A stretch of DNA of 64,000 nucleotides, taken from NCBI GenBank assembly GCA_944323505.1, contig CALUST010000030.1, forward strand, positions 38,831 through 102,830, given 5' to 3'. Positions 54,159 through 64,000 of this stretch are shown here, piece after piece; the stretch's first letter is position 1; each line of letters begins with the position of its first letter. Under the pieces are notes generated by a model. It did no database searches and had not been told where the DNA came from. It saw only the letters and a list, made by a program, of their open reading frames with translations. The DNA is from an uncultured Bacteroidales bacterium. Lineage in GTDB: Bacteria > Bacteroidota > Bacteroidia > Bacteroidales > UBA932. A program made the translations under genes and the position numbers.

Positions 54159-55241
54159 TTATGAGTGATTTTGGACATATTCCATCACTCTCAGGAAGTT
54201 TCTTCCGGCAATCTTCTCTATGTCGATGTCCGAATATCCCCTGCTCCGCATCTCGTCAAACAGGCGCGGCAACATCGAAATATTCTCCATCCCGTCAGGT
54301 GTGACCTCAATCCCGTCGAAGTCCGAACCTATGCCTACATGGTCGATCCCGGCGATGCTGACAGCATGGTCGATATGGTCGACAATCCTCTTGTATGAAG
54401 GCCTTGGCAACGCAGCCAGCCTGTCAAGTATATCGTACCATGCAGCGCGTCTGGCATGGTCGGCAGGATTGGCGATGAAGACCTGCTCCACAGGCTCCCC
54501 TCTCTCCAGCAACCCGGAAGCGGCAAGGACAGATGCAAATGCGTCATCCAGAAAGACAGGATAGAAATTGATCTGTATCACGCCTCCATGCGCCGCAAGT
54601 GTCCTGATCATGTCGTCCGTCATGTTCCTCGGATGCGAGGCCAACGCCCTGCAGCAGGAATGCGTGGCTACGACAGGGACTTTGGAACACCTTATCACAT
54701 CATAGAATGTATCATCAGATGCATGCGACACGTCTATCAGCATCCCGAGCCTGTTCATTTCGGCTACGACCTGCCTTCCGAAGCCGCTGAGGCCATGCCA
54801 TGTCTTGACAGGAGATGCGCATGAATCACAGATGGCATTGTCAGATGAATGCACAAGAGTCATATACCGGACCCCTGCACGGAAGAACATCCTGAGCAGA
54901 GACAGGGACTCACCGATGGGAGAGCCGTTCTCCATCCCGATGAAGACAGACACTCGTCCGTTCCGCTTGTTCTCAAGAGCCTGCTGCGGAGTCAATGCAA
55001 GTGCGACTACATCCTTGTTCAGATCAATGGTATCGTACAGTGCCGCCAGAAGCCCGAAAGCCTTTGATGTAGCCTGGGCACCCTCAAGGCCGGCAGGTGT
55101 GTATAAGGCAAAGAAGGCACCGTCCACACCGCCTCTGAGCATCTTGGGAAAGTCCACCTGGCCTCGGGCGTTGTCAATGCTGATGTCCCTGAGCCTGAGA
55201 ATCTGCGAAGGGGTGTCACAATGTGAATCAAGTACGAACAT
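54159..55241 (-). CDS. Membrane (renal-type) dipeptidase, M19 family
   Basis: Zinc dipeptidase of the amidohydrolase fold. 360 residues: N-terminal DSHCDTP gives the HxD metal pair (H7, D9); IGMENGSPIG carries the bridging Glu; IDVSHASDDTF and THSCCRALASHPRN supply further ligands and substrate contacts; GIGSDFDGIE is the C-terminal family motif. No signal peptide is visible, so it is probably cytoplasmic, cutting dipeptides, including D-amino acid or cysteinyl types. Last gene of the long minus-strand run; its start is one base from the DUF2807 stop. Confidence 0.92.
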   Translation of the reverse strand: MFVLDSHCDTPSQILRLRDISIDNARGQVDFPKMLRGGVDGAFFALYTPAGLEGAQATSKAFGLLAALYDTIDLNKDVVALALTPQQALENKRNGRVSVFIGMENGSPIGESLSLLRMFFRAGVRYMTLVHSSDNAICDSCASPVKTWHGLSGFGRQVVAEMNRLGMLIDVSHASDDTFYDVIRCSKVPVVATHSCCRALASHPRNMTDDMIRTLAAHGGVIQINFYPVFLDDAFASVLAASGLLERGEPVEQVFIANPADHARRAAWYDILDRLAALPRPSYKRIVDHIDHAVSIAGIDHVGIGSDFDGIEVTPDGMENISMLPRLFDEMRSRGYSDIDIEKIAGRNFLRVMEYVQNHS

Positions 55242-55242
55242 A

Positions 55243-56160
55243 TCACTCGCCTTCTTCAGCCCTGGTCAATGACGAAGACAGTATCCTGACAATCTCTATC
55301 TCAGGTGAGCCTGAGAATACGAGATGGGAACCGCCTGAGAGGTCGACTCTCAGACTGTCATCCGCTCCGGCAGTGCAATGCGAACGACCTGAAAGAATGA
55401 CAGATGCGACAGATACTTCCAACCCGTCAGCATCTATGGTGCTCATCCCCTCACCTTTAAGCTCCGCCTGTCCGGCAGAGCCTTCAAGGCGGACTTCCGA
55501 CGTGCCTCTGCTCCTGACAGAACACAGTGACGAAGTCCCGGCCGCTCTCACAGAGGCGCTCCCTGATGTATTCAGCCTCAGATTCCGGACTCCGCAGTCC
55601 AATGCGAGAGAAGAGGCTCCGGACGCTGTTGCGTCAATATATGCACATTCCGCCTTCACATCAGCCGTTGCGGAACGTGACATGTCAAGCACAAGACCGT
55701 GACCTTTGAATTCAAGATTGCTTATCATCGATGCCCCGTCCATGACTATTGCCACAGAATCATCGGAGAACAGCGGCTCATAGTTGTCAAGAGCCACATT
55801 GTCATGAAGAAAGAGAGTATCAAGATGAACAACGGAAATCTCAGCCTTGAACAGCGGGACTATCGCATCCTTCCCTCTCAGCGACTTGCGGAGTTCAGGG
55901 GTATAGGACTTCTCATCCACATCGATATACAAGGTATTGTTCTTGATATAGGACCTCACATAAGATGCGACTATATCATCAACTGTCAGCCTCACACCGT
56001 ATTTCTCCCCTCTTACGACACTGATGTCGAACCTGTCGCTGACATCTATGTTCCTGAAACCAGAGAATTCACTCTCTGTAGTCACAGTATCGCCTGCATG
56101 CAATAAACCGGCAGCAAACGACACAAAAGCCGCCAGTACAGTAATAATCCGTTTAATCAT
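55243..56160 (-). CDS. Exported DUF2807 (head-GIN domain) protein
   Basis: 305 residues with signal peptide MIKRIITVLAAFVSFAAG, cleavage near LLHAG. Then the DUF2807 opening FSGFRNIDVSDRFDISVVRG and a long right-handed beta-helix-like repeat (SMISNLEFKGHGLVLDMSRS, VRAAGTSSLCSVRSRGTSEV, GRSHCTAG). The family is periplasmic or surface-exposed with unknown, perhaps adhesive, function. It lies between rlmB and the dipeptidase in the same transcription unit. Confidence 0.8.
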   Translation of the reverse strand: MIKRIITVLAAFVSFAAGLLHAGDTVTTESEFSGFRNIDVSDRFDISVVRGEKYGVRLTVDDIVASYVRSYIKNNTLYIDVDEKSYTPELRKSLRGKDAIVPLFKAEISVVHLDTLFLHDNVALDNYEPLFSDDSVAIVMDGASMISNLEFKGHGLVLDMSRSATADVKAECAYIDATASGASSLALDCGVRNLRLNTSGSASVRAAGTSSLCSVRSRGTSEVRLEGSAGQAELKGEGMSTIDADGLEVSVASVILSGRSHCTAGADDSLRVDLSGGSHLVFSGSPEIEIVRILSSSLTRAEEGE

Positions 56161-56168
56161 AATTGCAT

Positions 56169-56918
56169 TTATTTAAGTCGTCTCTGGCGTACCGCCTCGA
56201 AAAGCATTACCGACGCTGCCACAGAGACGTTGAGAGATGATATTTCGCCTGCCATAGGGATTGCAGCCTTTTCATCACAGAGGTCAAGCATAGGCTTTGA
56301 GATACCTTTGCCTTCTGACCCCATGACAATGGCTACAGAACCTCTCATGTCGGCATCATACATCTCCATATCGGACTTCTCGGTAGCGGCAATGAGCCTG
56401 AAACCGTTCTGCTTGAGATAGTAGGCGGCATATTTCAGATTCGGCACCCTGCATACGTCCAGGCGCATGAGCGCGCCTGCAGAGGTCTTTACCGCATCTG
56501 CATTCAGCGGAGCCCCTCCCTTGGCAGGCAGTATGATTCCGCTGCCTCCGGCACATTCCAGCGTCCTGGCTATCGCACCGAGATTACGGACATCACTCAC
56601 ACCGTCAAGAATCATGAATATCGGTGCATCATGCTGAGCCAACGCATTATTCACAAGGTCTTCGACACTCACCGCCTCAAGTTGCGAGACGTATGCAGCA
56701 ACTCCCTGATGCGCCCCGCCCCTTGCTATCCGGGCAAGCCTTTCCGCAGGCACGAACTGCACCGGGATGCCCTTTCCTTTCAGGACCTCCATCAGTTCCC
56801 TGTACTGCGGACCTTCCAGACCTTGCTTCAGAAGCACTTTTTCGATGGTCTTCCCTGATCTGACCGCCTCGATCACGGGATGCATCCCGTATAGATAGTT
56901 CTGCATTCTTTCTTCCAT
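56169..56918 (-). CDS. rlmB: 23S rRNA 2'-O-methyltransferase, RlmB-type
   Basis: 249 residues. The N-terminal YLYGMHPVIEAVRSGKTIEK is typical of RlmB/TrmH proteins, and the SPOUT domain has LDGVSDVRNLGAIARTLECA, IVMGSEGKGIS and SLNVSVAASVMLFE. It methylates a ribose in 23S rRNA (G2251 in E. coli). ATG 56906 (MQNYLYG) is an alternative start. It is 12 nt after the ABC-F gene and 8 nt before the DUF2807 gene. Confidence 0.9.
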   Translation of the reverse strand: MEERMQNYLYGMHPVIEAVRSGKTIEKVLLKQGLEGPQYRELMEVLKGKGIPVQFVPAERLARIARGGAHQGVAAYVSQLEAVSVEDLVNNALAQHDAPIFMILDGVSDVRNLGAIARTLECAGGSGIILPAKGGAPLNADAVKTSAGALMRLDVCRVPNLKYAAYYLKQNGFRLIAATEKSDMEMYDADMRGSVAIVMGSEGKGISKPMLDLCDEKAAIPMAGEISSLNVSVAASVMLFEAVRQRRLK

Positions 56919-56930
56919 ATCCGAAAACGA

Positions 56931-58868
56931 TTATTGAAGCCCGAGGGCCGAGCCTGCGTTGATCCATTCATCCGTCTTGGCATCCAGATCCCTCTTGAGT
57001 TCAAGATACTCACGTGTAAGTTCCATTATATCATCCTGAGGACCGGGATTTGCGAGGACAGCCTCGATATTCTTCATCTTCTCCTCCGTCTCACCTATCG
57101 ATTTCTCCAGAAAGGCCACCCTGTTTCTCAGCCGTCTCTCCTCTTTTGAGACGAACTTCTTCTCCTGGTATTTCTGCTGTGATACGGCCTTCTTCTCCAC
57201 GACTTCTGCCGGGACCTCGGATGCAGGTCTGAAATGCCGTTCAAGTTCATTGAGATTCTCTATCTTGCGCTTCTCAAGGAACTCAGCGACAGTGCCGAGA
57301 TGCTCCTTCACCTGCCCGTCCCTGAACTCGTACATCTTGTCCACGAGTCCGTCGAGGAAATCCCTGTCGTGAGATACGATTATCAGGGTACCGTCATAAG
57401 CCTTCAAAGCCTGTTTGAGAATATCCTTCGACCGGATGTCCATGTGGTTCGTAGGCTCGTCAAGTGCCAGCAGATTGTATGGTTTGAGAATGAGTTTGGC
57501 CATCGCGAGCCTTGCCCTCTCCCCACCGCTCAACACAGCCACCTTCTTGTCTATATCCTCCCCCTTGAAGAGGAACGCGGCAAGAATGTCCCGCAGTTTT
57601 GTGCGGATGTCCCCGACGGCAATCCTGTCCAAAGTGCCGAATACAGTATCATTCTTGTCCAGTATATCTTCCTGGTTCTGTGCATAATAGCCGATGTTCA
57701 CATTATAGCCCTGCCTTGCTTCTCCGGACATCGGGGCGAGTTCGCCTGTTATCACCCTCATAAGGGTGGTCTTTCCCTCGCCGTTCCTTCCCACAAGGGC
57801 GACCTTCTCTCCCCTGCGGACCTCTATGTCGGCATGCGAGAAGACAACTTTCTGCCCATAGCCCACGGTCAGGTCGACAGCCTTGAATACTATGTCCCCG
57901 GACCGCGGCGCAGGCGGGAATTTGACAGAGAGTGCCGAATTGTCCTCGACATCGACCTCAATCCTCTCCAGTTTCTCAAGCTGTTTGATGCGGGACTGTA
58001 CCTGGTTGGACTTGGTAGGCTTGTATCTGAACCTCTCGATGAATTCCTCGCTCTTGGCTATCATCCTCTGCTGGTTCTCATACGCAGCCTGCTGCTGCGC
58101 TATGCGCTCCTTTCTGAGTTCCAGATACTGGCTGTAAGGCACCTTGTAGTCATGGATGTGCCCGAGCATTATCTCCACAGTACGGCCAGTCACATTATCG
58201 AGGAACTTCCTGTCGTGCGATATGAGCACAAGCGAACCTCTGTAGTCCTTCAGATATGATTCGAACCATTCTATGGACTCTATGTCCAGATGGTTTGTAG
58301 GCTCGTCGAGAAGCAGTATGTCCGGTTTGGACAGAAGTATCTTGGCCAGTTCTATGCGCATGTTCCAGCCCTGACTGAATGTCTCGGTCGCCCTGTCCAG
58401 TTCCTCATACTTGAACCCCAGTCCCATCAGGGTCTTCTCGGCCCGGACACGTGGAGACTCGTCCTTGCTGTAGGAGAGTCTGTCATTGATGTCATTCATG
58501 CGGATGATGAGATCCTGGTATTCCTTGGACTCATAATCCTCTCTCGATGCGAGTTCTGCCGTGAGACTGTCAAGTTCCTTTTCGAGGGAGATGATGTCAG
58601 CGAATGCGGTCATCGTCTCGTCAATGACGCTTCTGCCCTTATGATGCTCCATTATCTGCGGCAGATACCCTATCTTCAGCCCCAGAGGCACAGCCACCTT
58701 GCCTGAAGTCGGATGCTGGAGCCCGCATATTATCTTCAGGATCGTGGACTTTCCGGCCCCGTTTTTTCCCACGAGGCCTATCTTGTCATTCTCGCTTATA
58801 TGGAAATTGATGTCATCCAGCAATACGAAACCGCCGTATGCCACCGTCAGATTGTTGATGGAAATCAT
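56931..58868 (-). CDS. ABC-F family ATPase, two nucleotide-binding domains
   Basis: 645 residues, no membrane domain. First ATPase: Walker [21 protein letters not shown]; its signature is degenerate ([16 protein letters not shown]). An interdomain linker with arm-like helices (about 240-300) separates it from the second: Walker [10 protein letters not shown], signature [27 protein letters not shown]-terminal charged coiled coil (about 570-640) is present. ABC-F proteins act on the ribosome to relieve stalling; the layout fits the Uup/ABCF3 group more than antibiotic-resistance forms, but this cannot be settled without alignment. The start overlaps tatA by 4 nt. Confidence 0.9.
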   Translation of the reverse strand: MISINNLTVAYGGFVLLDDINFHISENDKIGLVGKNGAGKSTILKIICGLQHPTSGKVAVPLGLKIGYLPQIMEHHKGRSVIDETMTAFADIISLEKELDSLTAELASREDYESKEYQDLIIRMNDINDRLSYSKDESPRVRAEKTLMGLGFKYEELDRATETFSQGWNMRIELAKILLSKPDILLLDEPTNHLDIESIEWFESYLKDYRGSLVLISHDRKFLDNVTGRTVEIMLGHIHDYKVPYSQYLELRKERIAQQQAAYENQQRMIAKSEEFIERFRYKPTKSNQVQSRIKQLEKLERIEVDVEDNSALSVKFPPAPRSGDIVFKAVDLTVGYGQKVVFSHADIEVRRGEKVALVGRNGEGKTTLMRVITGELAPMSGEARQGYNVNIGYYAQNQEDILDKNDTVFGTLDRIAVGDIRTKLRDILAAFLFKGEDIDKKVAVLSGGERARLAMAKLILKPYNLLALDEPTNHMDIRSKDILKQALKAYDGTLIIVSHDRDFLDGLVDKMYEFRDGQVKEHLGTVAEFLEKRKIENLNELERHFRPASEVPAEVVEKKAVSQQKYQEKKFVSKEERRLRNRVAFLEKSIGETEEKMKNIEAVLANPGPQDDIMELTREYLELKRDLDAKTDEWINAGSALGLQ

Positions 58869-59086
58869 TTCTCCTCCGTCTCCCGTTCTTCCCCGTCCTG
58901 ACTCTTCTTGTCATCGGACCCGGCATCATTCATCCCCTCCTTGAAACTTCTTACTCCCTTTCCGAGACCTTTCATCAGTTCAGGTATCTTCTTGCCTCCG
59001 AAAAGAAGCAGGAACACAAGGGCGATAATGATGATCTCCCATCCTTGAAGACCGAATACCATCGGTATTGTCATCAGTCCAGCCAT
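58865..59086 (-). CDS. tatA: Sec-independent translocase subunit TatA
   Basis: 73 residues: a single N-terminal membrane helix (about 14-30, [20 protein letters not shown]), the conserved FGGKKIPEL hinge, an amphipathic helix [13 protein letters not shown] and an acidic tail. It would form the TatA pore component for folded protein export; with no TatB, it may act as a TatA/E-type minimal system. TatC is not in this window. It overlaps the ABC-F start by 4 nt. Confidence 0.93.
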   Translation of the reverse strand: MAGLMTIPMVFGLQGWEIIIIALVFLLLFGGKKIPELMKGLGKGVRSFKEGMNDAGSDDKKSQDGEERETEEK

Positions 59087-59129
59087 AATATCCAGATTTA
59101 AATCATATCATCTTCTCTTTCTCTCAGCA

Positions 59130-59540
59130 TCAGGCATCTGCGGTTCTCTCACCGATGACCTTCGCGAGACTCTCGGGACATCTCACAGGATGCCTTGTGA
59201 CAGCATCTATGAAGCCGAGGACAACTGTGCCAGTGCATAGGAGTTCATTGCGCTGATTGTATATCTCACTGTTTATGACCATCTTGGCCATAGGGACCTT
59301 ATCGATTGAGGACACTATCCTTATCCTGTCCCCCATCTTCGCAGGCAACTTGTACCGGCATTCGACAGAGACCACCGGCAGCATCACACCGGCCTCCTCT
59401 ATCTTCTCTATAGGCAGGCCGGCCTTCTGCATCATATCGGAGCGTCCGCATTCGAAATATCTCACATAGTTGGAATGGTGGACAATCCCCATCTGGTCAG
59501 TCTCATAATACCTTACATCGAGTTCCAGTTCCGAGCGCAT
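59130..59540 (-). CDS. Acyl-CoA thioesterase, YbgC/4HBT hotdog family
   Basis: 136-residue single hotdog domain. The catalytic signature is RYYETDQMGIVHHSNYVRYFE with Asp and His of the 4HBT family. It hydrolyses acyl-CoA thioesters, but the substrate is unknown. It follows valS by 21 nt and precedes tatA by 43 nt; in Proteobacteria ybgC sits with tol-pal, which is not so here. Confidence 0.9.
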   Translation of the reverse strand: MRSELELDVRYYETDQMGIVHHSNYVRYFECGRSDMMQKAGLPIEKIEEAGVMLPVVSVECRYKLPAKMGDRIRIVSSIDKVPMAKMVINSEIYNQRNELLCTGTVVLGFIDAVTRHPVRCPESLAKVIGERTADA

Positions 59541-59561
59541 AATAATCCCCCTTGCAATATG

Positions 59562-62213
59562 TCATTTTCCTTTCATCGCCGCAATGGCAGCCTTGAGACT
59601 CTCTATCTTGGAGAGAGAGTCCGCCTCTTTCTTACGTTCATTCGCAACCACCTGTTCCGGGGCATTTGCGACGAATTTCTCGTTTGTAAGTTTCTTGCGC
59701 ACAGAGGCAAGGAACTTCTCCTGATAGTCAAGGGCAGCCTCCATCTTGGCGAGTTCCTCCCCGGCATCCACAAGCCCAGTCAGAGGCACGGACATCTCTA
59801 TGGTCCTGACCATGAACGACACGCCCGCCGCATCTCCGAATGAATCCACCTTCTCCACTGAGGAAATGTTCGCAAGCCTGGTCACTACCGGCATGACTTC
59901 CTGAGGGAAATCTCCTTTCACCTTGAGAGAAAGCGCATCCCTTGGAGAGAGCCCCTTCTGCTGACGGATACTGCGGACAGCCACCACGGCCTCACACGCC
60001 ATCTCGAAATCCGAGATGAAAGCCCTGTCGCAAGGGGCTGAGACAGGCATCCTCTGCAGCATTATAGTCTCCCCGTCCTTTCTCTCCTCCATATTCTGCC
60101 ACAACTCCTCGGTGATGAACGGCATGAAAGGATGTATCATCTTGAGGAGTGAATCGAAGAATCCTTTCGTGGCCTCGTATGTCGAAGCATCGATACCTGC
60201 CCCGTATGCCGGCTTGACAAGTTCGAGATACCACGAGCAGAAATCGTCCCAGAACAACTTGTAGACAGCCATCAGGGCATCCGAGATCCTGAACTTGGAA
60301 TAGTGGTCCTCCACATCTGCAAGCACTGCGTTCAACTTGTTGCCAAACCATCTGACAGCCACGGAAGCGGCCTCAGGATGCCTTGCGGCAGCATCGACAT
60401 TCCATCCGGAAACAAGCCTGTAGGCATTCCATATCTTGTTGCAGAAGTTCCTGCCCTGCTCCACCTGCGACTCGTCAAAAAGGATGTCATTGCCGGCTGA
60501 CGTACAGAGCAGCATTCCGAGTCTTACCCCGTCCGCACCATATTTCGCTATGAGTTCAAGAGGATCAGGGGAATTGCCCAGGGTCTTGGACATCTTCCGC
60601 CCGAGCTTGTCCCTCACGATACCTGTAAGATAGACATTCCGGAACGGCACGTCATGCATGAACTCGTTTCCTGCCATTATCATCCTCGCCACCCAGAAGA
60701 ACAGGATGTCCGGTCCGGTGACAAGGTCATTTGTAGGATAATAATATGCCAGATCCCGGTCTGGCTCGGCATCAGGGTGTCCTGCCTTGTGTGTGTCAAA
60801 GACCGAGATCGGCCACAGCCATGAAGAGAACCAGGTGTCGAGCACATCTTCATCCTGCCTGAGATCTGCCGCAGTAAGATCAGGATTGATGCTCCTGGCA
60901 GCCTCAAGTGCGGCTTCCGGAGTCGCCTCCACCACATATCTGCCGTCAGGCAGATAATATGCAGGAATCCGCTGCCCCCACCACAACTGACGGGAGATGC
61001 ACCAGTCCCTAACATTCTCCATCCAATGCCTGTATGTGTTCCTGTATTTGTCAGGGATGAGCCTTACCTTGCCGCTTTCCACAGACTCCAAGGCATCCTT
61101 CGCAAGGGCATCCATCTTCAGGAACCACTGCATGGACAGCCTCGGCTCTATGACCGCATTGGTCCTCTCCGAATATCCGACAGGTGAAGTATAGTCCTCG
61201 ACCTTCTCCAGATTGCCGGCCTCCGCGAGCATAGTCTCAATCTTCTTTCTCGCCTCGAACCTGTCCTCTCCGACAAGTATCCGGGCCTTTTCATTGAGAC
61301 GGCCGTGGTCATCTATTATGTCGATGACAGGGAGATTGTGCCTCTGCCCTATCTCGTAGTCATTCACATCATGAGCAGGGGTCACCTTCAGGCATCCTGT
61401 ACCGAAGCCCATCTCCACATAACTGTCCTCAATGATAGGAATCTCCTTGTTTATCAACGGGATGAGCACCTTCTTCCCTTTCAGCCAATGGTATCTTTCG
61501 TCCTCCGGATTGATACATACGGCAGCATCCGCCATGATGGTCTCCGGCCTTGTCGTGGCTATTATTATATATTTGTCCGTAGGATGCCCCTCCCCGTCGG
61601 AGATGAAATATCTCAGATGGTAGAACTTGCTGACAGTGTCCCTGTGGATGACCTCCTCATCGCTTACCGCAGTATGGCCTACAGGATCCCAGTTGACCAT
61701 CCTGATACCTCTGTAGATATATCCTTTCTTGTAGAAATATACGAAAGTATTGATTACCGCCTCACTCAGGTCCGGGTCCATTGTGAACTTCGTCCTGTCC
61801 CAGTCGCACGAGGCACCCAGTTTGCGCAACTGGTTGAGAATGATGCCCCCGTGCTTCTCTTTCCATTCCCATGCGTATTTCAGGAACTCTTCCCTCGTGA
61901 GACTTTCCTTGTCAATCCCCTCTGCTTTGAGCTTGGCGACGACCTTGCTCTCTGTCGCTATCGACGCATGGTCAGTACCAGGCACCCAGCACGCATTCTT
62001 GCCGTCCATCCTGGCCTTGCGCACCAGCACATCGTTCAATGTATTGTTGAGCACATGCCCCATGTGCAGGATACCGGTCACATTTGGAGGAGGTATCACT
62101 ATCGTATAAGGCTCCCTCTCATCAGGTTCCGAATGAAAAAACTTGTTTTTCAGCCAATAGGCATACCACTTGTCCTCCGTCTCGGCAGGATTGTACTTTG
62201 CTGGAAGTTCCAT
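59562..62213 (-). CDS. valS: Valyl-tRNA synthetase
   Basis: 883 residues. Class I motifs: [16 protein letters not shown] (HIGH-type HMGH) and [10 protein letters not shown] (KMSKS). The editing CP1 domain carries [19 protein letters not shown] and [17 protein letters not shown], both conserved in ValS. The C-terminal coiled-coil arm ([20 protein letters not shown]) is present. First gene of the minus-strand operon that ends at 54159. Its leader (about 64 nt) holds a perfect CTAAAAA/TTTTTAG stem (62250-62268), not a recognised T-box. Confidence 0.97.
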   Translation of the reverse strand: MELPAKYNPAETEDKWYAYWLKNKFFHSEPDEREPYTIVIPPPNVTGILHMGHVLNNTLNDVLVRKARMDGKNACWVPGTDHASIATESKVVAKLKAEGIDKESLTREEFLKYAWEWKEKHGGIILNQLRKLGASCDWDRTKFTMDPDLSEAVINTFVYFYKKGYIYRGIRMVNWDPVGHTAVSDEEVIHRDTVSKFYHLRYFISDGEGHPTDKYIIIATTRPETIMADAAVCINPEDERYHWLKGKKVLIPLINKEIPIIEDSYVEMGFGTGCLKVTPAHDVNDYEIGQRHNLPVIDIIDDHGRLNEKARILVGEDRFEARKKIETMLAEAGNLEKVEDYTSPVGYSERTNAVIEPRLSMQWFLKMDALAKDALESVESGKVRLIPDKYRNTYRHWMENVRDWCISRQLWWGQRIPAYYLPDGRYVVEATPEAALEAARSINPDLTAADLRQDEDVLDTWFSSWLWPISVFDTHKAGHPDAEPDRDLAYYYPTNDLVTGPDILFFWVARMIMAGNEFMHDVPFRNVYLTGIVRDKLGRKMSKTLGNSPDPLELIAKYGADGVRLGMLLCTSAGNDILFDESQVEQGRNFCNKIWNAYRLVSGWNVDAAARHPEAASVAVRWFGNKLNAVLADVEDHYSKFRISDALMAVYKLFWDDFCSWYLELVKPAYGAGIDASTYEATKGFFDSLLKMIHPFMPFITEELWQNMEERKDGETIMLQRMPVSAPCDRAFISDFEMACEAVVAVRSIRQQKGLSPRDALSLKVKGDFPQEVMPVVTRLANISSVEKVDSFGDAAGVSFMVRTIEMSVPLTGLVDAGEELAKMEAALDYQEKFLASVRKKLTNEKFVANAPEQVVANERKKEADSLSKIESLKAAIAAMKGK

Positions 62214-62283
62214 AAATCGTAATAATATATTTTCCTTAAATCAAGGCGGCTAAAAAGTCATTTTTTAGTCTGCACAATTTCGT

Positions 62284-62313
62284 GCAAATATAGAGATTTT
62301 TTCGTAAATTCGC
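62284..62313. promoter_or_regulatory. Back-to-back promoters of valS and the DUF3467 gene
   Basis: Minus strand: TATATTTGC (plus 62284-62292), start near 62277, for valS. Plus strand: TAAATTCGC (62305-62313, one mismatch), start near 62319, 18 nt before ATG 62337. A small GCAC-AATTTC-GTGC hairpin (62272-62285) lies at the valS start site. The two -7 boxes are only 12 bp apart, so they may compete. Confidence 0.5.
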
Positions 62314-62336
62314 GAGGATATAACAATTGGATACTC

Positions 62337-62645
62337 ATGGAAAACAACGAAAAGAAACTCAGTTTTGAACTGAAACAGGACGTGGCAAAGGGGACATACT
62401 CCAATCTGGTGATAATCACCCACTCGCACAGCGAGTTCATCCTGGACTTCGCCACCATGCTGCCGGGACTTCCGAAGCCTGAGGTATCGAACAGGATAAT
62501 AATGTCTCCAGAGCATGCCAAGAGACTGCTGCTCGCACTCAAGGACAATATAGAGAAATACGAGAACCAGAACGGGACAATCAGTCTCGGTGAGCCAAAG
62601 GCCACATTCCCTATGGGAGGGTTCGGAAACGGGGCCAAATCCTGA
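62337..62645 (+). CDS. DUF3467 family protein
   Basis: 102 residues. Conserved segments are ELKQDVAKGTYSNLVIITHS, SEFILDFATMLPG and NRIIMSPEHAKRLLLALKDN, which define DUF3467, a small cytoplasmic family of unknown function common in Bacteroidota. No catalytic residues are obvious. Followed by kdsC after 6 nt, an arrangement that suggests co-expression but no known link. Confidence 0.9.
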   Translation: MENNEKKLSFELKQDVAKGTYSNLVIITHSHSEFILDFATMLPGLPKPEVSNRIIMSPEHAKRLLLALKDNIEKYENQNGTISLGEPKATFPMGGFGNGAKS

Positions 62646-62651
62646 CCCGTC

Positions 62652-63245
62652 ATGAATACCGGATTCATTAAGGACACGGCTGGCGGCCGCAAGTTGGACG
62701 ATGCAGGCAGACCGGGTCCGGATGAAGCCTTGATGCACATCAGGGCTTTTGCTTTTGATGTCGACGGTGTGATGACCGACGGAGGGATATTCGCGGACCT
62801 GACTGGCGAACTGTTCAGGACATTCGACTCCAAAGACGGATTCGGGCTGAGGATGGCCGCCATGCACGGCTATCACCTCGGAGTCATCACGGGGGGCCGC
62901 TCAGAGAGCATACGCAAGAGGTTCAGCACCTGCGGAGTCAAAGCAGAGGACGTCTACCTCGGTTCAAGGGACAAGCTGGAGGACTTCAAGGATTTCTGCA
63001 CAAGGCACGGGCTGGAGGCTCATGAAGTCATGTTCTTCGGGGACGACCTGCCGGATGCACCTGTCATGATGGCCTGCGGATGCGGAGCCTGCCCGTCCGA
63101 TGCAGTGCCGGAGGTAAAGGAGATTGCCGACTACGTGTCGCCCTACCCTGGCGGGAAGGGTTTTGTCCGGTACACGGTGGAGATGGTGATGAAGATGCAG
63201 GGAAAGTGGCAGTTGGACGTGCAGCAGTACAAGCGGGATTTCTGA
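62652..63245 (+). CDS. kdsC: 3-deoxy-D-manno-octulosonate 8-phosphate phosphatase, KdsC-like
   Basis: 197-residue HAD phosphatase. Motif I is AFDVDGVMTDGG with the nucleophile Asp, motif II VITGGRSE, and motif III/IV FFGDDLPDAPVM. Lacks a cap domain, as KdsC does. It removes phosphate from Kdo 8-phosphate to provide Kdo for lipopolysaccharide. The first 27 residues before MHIRAFAFD are longer than in E. coli; ATG 62733 would remove them. The adjacent gene is maf. Confidence 0.87.
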   Translation: MNTGFIKDTAGGRKLDDAGRPGPDEALMHIRAFAFDVDGVMTDGGIFADLTGELFRTFDSKDGFGLRMAAMHGYHLGVITGGRSESIRKRFSTCGVKAEDVYLGSRDKLEDFKDFCTRHGLEAHEVMFFGDDLPDAPVMMACGCGACPSDAVPEVKEIADYVSPYPGGKGFVRYTVEMVMKMQGKWQLDVQQYKRDF

Positions 63246-63293
63246 CAGCGGCCACGTCCGACACAGCATCCGACACAATAATCAGATCTGACA

Positions 63294-63875
63294 ATGACAA
63301 GAAAAATCATACTGGGCAGCGGCTCACCAAGGAGGAGAGAACTGCTGCAAGGGCTTGACATCCCGTTTGAAGTCGACACAAGGAACAGTTTCGAGGAAAG
63401 GTATGACCCTTCCCTGCCACATGAGGAAATCCCCGTGATGCTTTCGCAGGGTAAGTCACACGGATTTCACAGAGGGCTGGCAGAGGATGAGATACTCATC
63501 ACGTCTGACACCCTCGTCCTGTGCGGGGAAGATGTCCTTGGCAAGCCGCACAGCCGCGAGGAGGCATTTGACATGCTCTCCAGGCTCTCAGGGCGCAGCC
63601 ACAGGGTGATCACTGCGGTGACTATTCGGGACTGCTGCCGGGAGACGACATTCAGCGACACGGCAGTCGTGCATTTCAAGGCTCTTAGCGCAGACGAAAT
63701 CAATTACTACATAGACAAGTACCGGCCATTTGACAAGGCCGGGGCATACGGGGTACAGGAATGGATAGGATATATCGGCATAACCGGCATCGAAGGTTCA
63801 TTCTACACCATCATGGGATTCCCTGTTCATAAGGTATATGCAGCACTCAAGGAGTTCACTGACGACAGGGCATAA
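63294..63875 (+). CDS. maf: Maf-like nucleoside triphosphate pyrophosphatase
   Basis: 193 residues. The Maf signature is ILGSGSPRRRELLQGL near the N-terminus, then ITSDTLVLCGEDVLGKPHS with the catalytic Asp, and YIDKYRPFDKAGAYGVQEWI. It hydrolyses dTTP/UTP or modified nucleotides, a house-cleaning role. It lies 48 nt after kdsC on the same strand. The minus-strand tRNA-Cys terminator begins at its stop codon. Confidence 0.93.
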   Translation: MTRKIILGSGSPRRRELLQGLDIPFEVDTRNSFEERYDPSLPHEEIPVMLSQGKSHGFHRGLAEDEILITSDTLVLCGEDVLGKPHSREEAFDMLSRLSGRSHRVITAVTIRDCCRETTFSDTAVVHFKALSADEINYYIDKYRPFDKAGAYGVQEWIGYIGITGIEGSFYTIMGFPVHKVYAALKEFTDDRA

Positions 63876-63911
63876 AAAAAGAGGTTGTCGCCACTCACGT
63901 GGGGACCCCTC
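63874..63911 (-). terminator. Terminator for the tRNA-Cys transcript (minus strand)
   Basis: Read on the minus strand: a bulged stem formed by plus 63881-63911 (GAGG/CCTC, GTC/GAC, CCAC/GTGG around TCAC) followed by seven T (plus 63880-63874). A strong Rho-independent signal overlapping the maf stop. Confidence 0.8.
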
Positions 63912-63959
63912 ATACTAACCACATAATTAATAACACTAAAACTAATAACCAATAAGTCG

Positions 63960-64000
63960 AGGTGCCAAGCAGAATCGAACTGCTGTGCATGGTTTTGCAG
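63960..64000 (-). tRNA. tRNA-Cys (GCA), 3' part only
   Basis: On the minus strand the window edge begins with CTGCAAA, an anticodon loop containing GCA, followed by the anticodon stem, variable loop, T arm AGCAG-TTCGATT-CTGCT and the 3' acceptor strand TGGCACC with discriminator T (plus 63960), as expected for tRNA-Cys. The 5' half lies beyond the window. CCA is not encoded: the next bases read CGA. Confidence 0.88.

Noticed and set aside
57234-58259. Plus-strand open frame of 341 codons
   Set aside because: Fully antisense to the ABC-F gene, which has all ATPase motifs.
61305-62222. Plus-strand open frame of 305 codons
   Set aside because: Antisense to valS; no family and His/Arg-rich shadow composition.

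Overview
The window is a gene-dense bacterial chromosome segment of roughly balanced GC. Several features point to order Bacteroidales (Bacteroidota). Promoters match the family consensus (TTTG, about 19 bp, TAnnTTTGY). Shine-Dalgarno sites are mostly absent. Lineage-typical genes are present: a lipoprotein-type BamA/TamA protein, DUF5723 and PorT-like barrels, a short arginine-decarboxylase-like enzyme, DUF3467, a receiver-fused PEP/pyruvate-binding protein, a PPi-type phosphofructokinase and a plant-like IspG. Genus cannot be fixed from the sequence. No phage, CRISPR array or insertion sequence is visible.

Layout. 1-5.1 kb: end of rsfS, then ftsH-cdsA-psd and a CorC-like membrane protein preceded by an overlapping 41-codon ORF. 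14.6-5.1 kb (minus): ligA-yihY-rel-lipoprotein-barrel-ispG, probably one operon, divergent from the PPi-type pfk. 16-18 kb: a cytoplasmic GH13 enzyme. 21-18 kb (minus): a receiver-like/PEP-pyruvate-binding fusion, behind which lies a 162-bp palindromic element flanked by 11-bp direct repeats. 24.6-21.2 kb (minus): decarboxylase, SpoU-type methyltransferase, NlpC/P60 hydrolase. 24.8-28.3 kb: convergent TamA-like gene and rarA. 28.4-31.6 kb: pyruvate kinase, GNAT, two small barrels. 31.7-36.4 kb: flavodiiron protein, bidirectional terminator, DUF5723-like protein and a large lipoprotein. 36.7-40.8 kb: two small envelope proteins, Na/Pi cotransporter, RlmD-type methyltransferase.

40.9-48.2 kb is the most unusual part. 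It is a tight operon with five heterodisulfide-reductase-like genes in the order HdrC-HdrB-short HdrA-HdrC-membrane HdrE/D fusion. One base later comes a threonine-synthase-family enzyme resembling cysteate synthase, followed by an MscS channel. The gene order recalls sulfur-oxidising sHdr systems, whose product sulfite is a cysteate synthase substrate. A route to cysteate for sulfonolipids is therefore a testable hypothesis, not a demonstrated function.

48.2-64 kb: acyltransferase, queA, an XRE regulator behind an AT-rich operator-like region, pyrD-cinA, a long minus-strand operon (valS-thioesterase-tatA-ABC-F-rlmB-DUF2807-dipeptidase), then DUF3467-kdsC-maf, and the 3' half of a tRNA-Cys gene at the edge.
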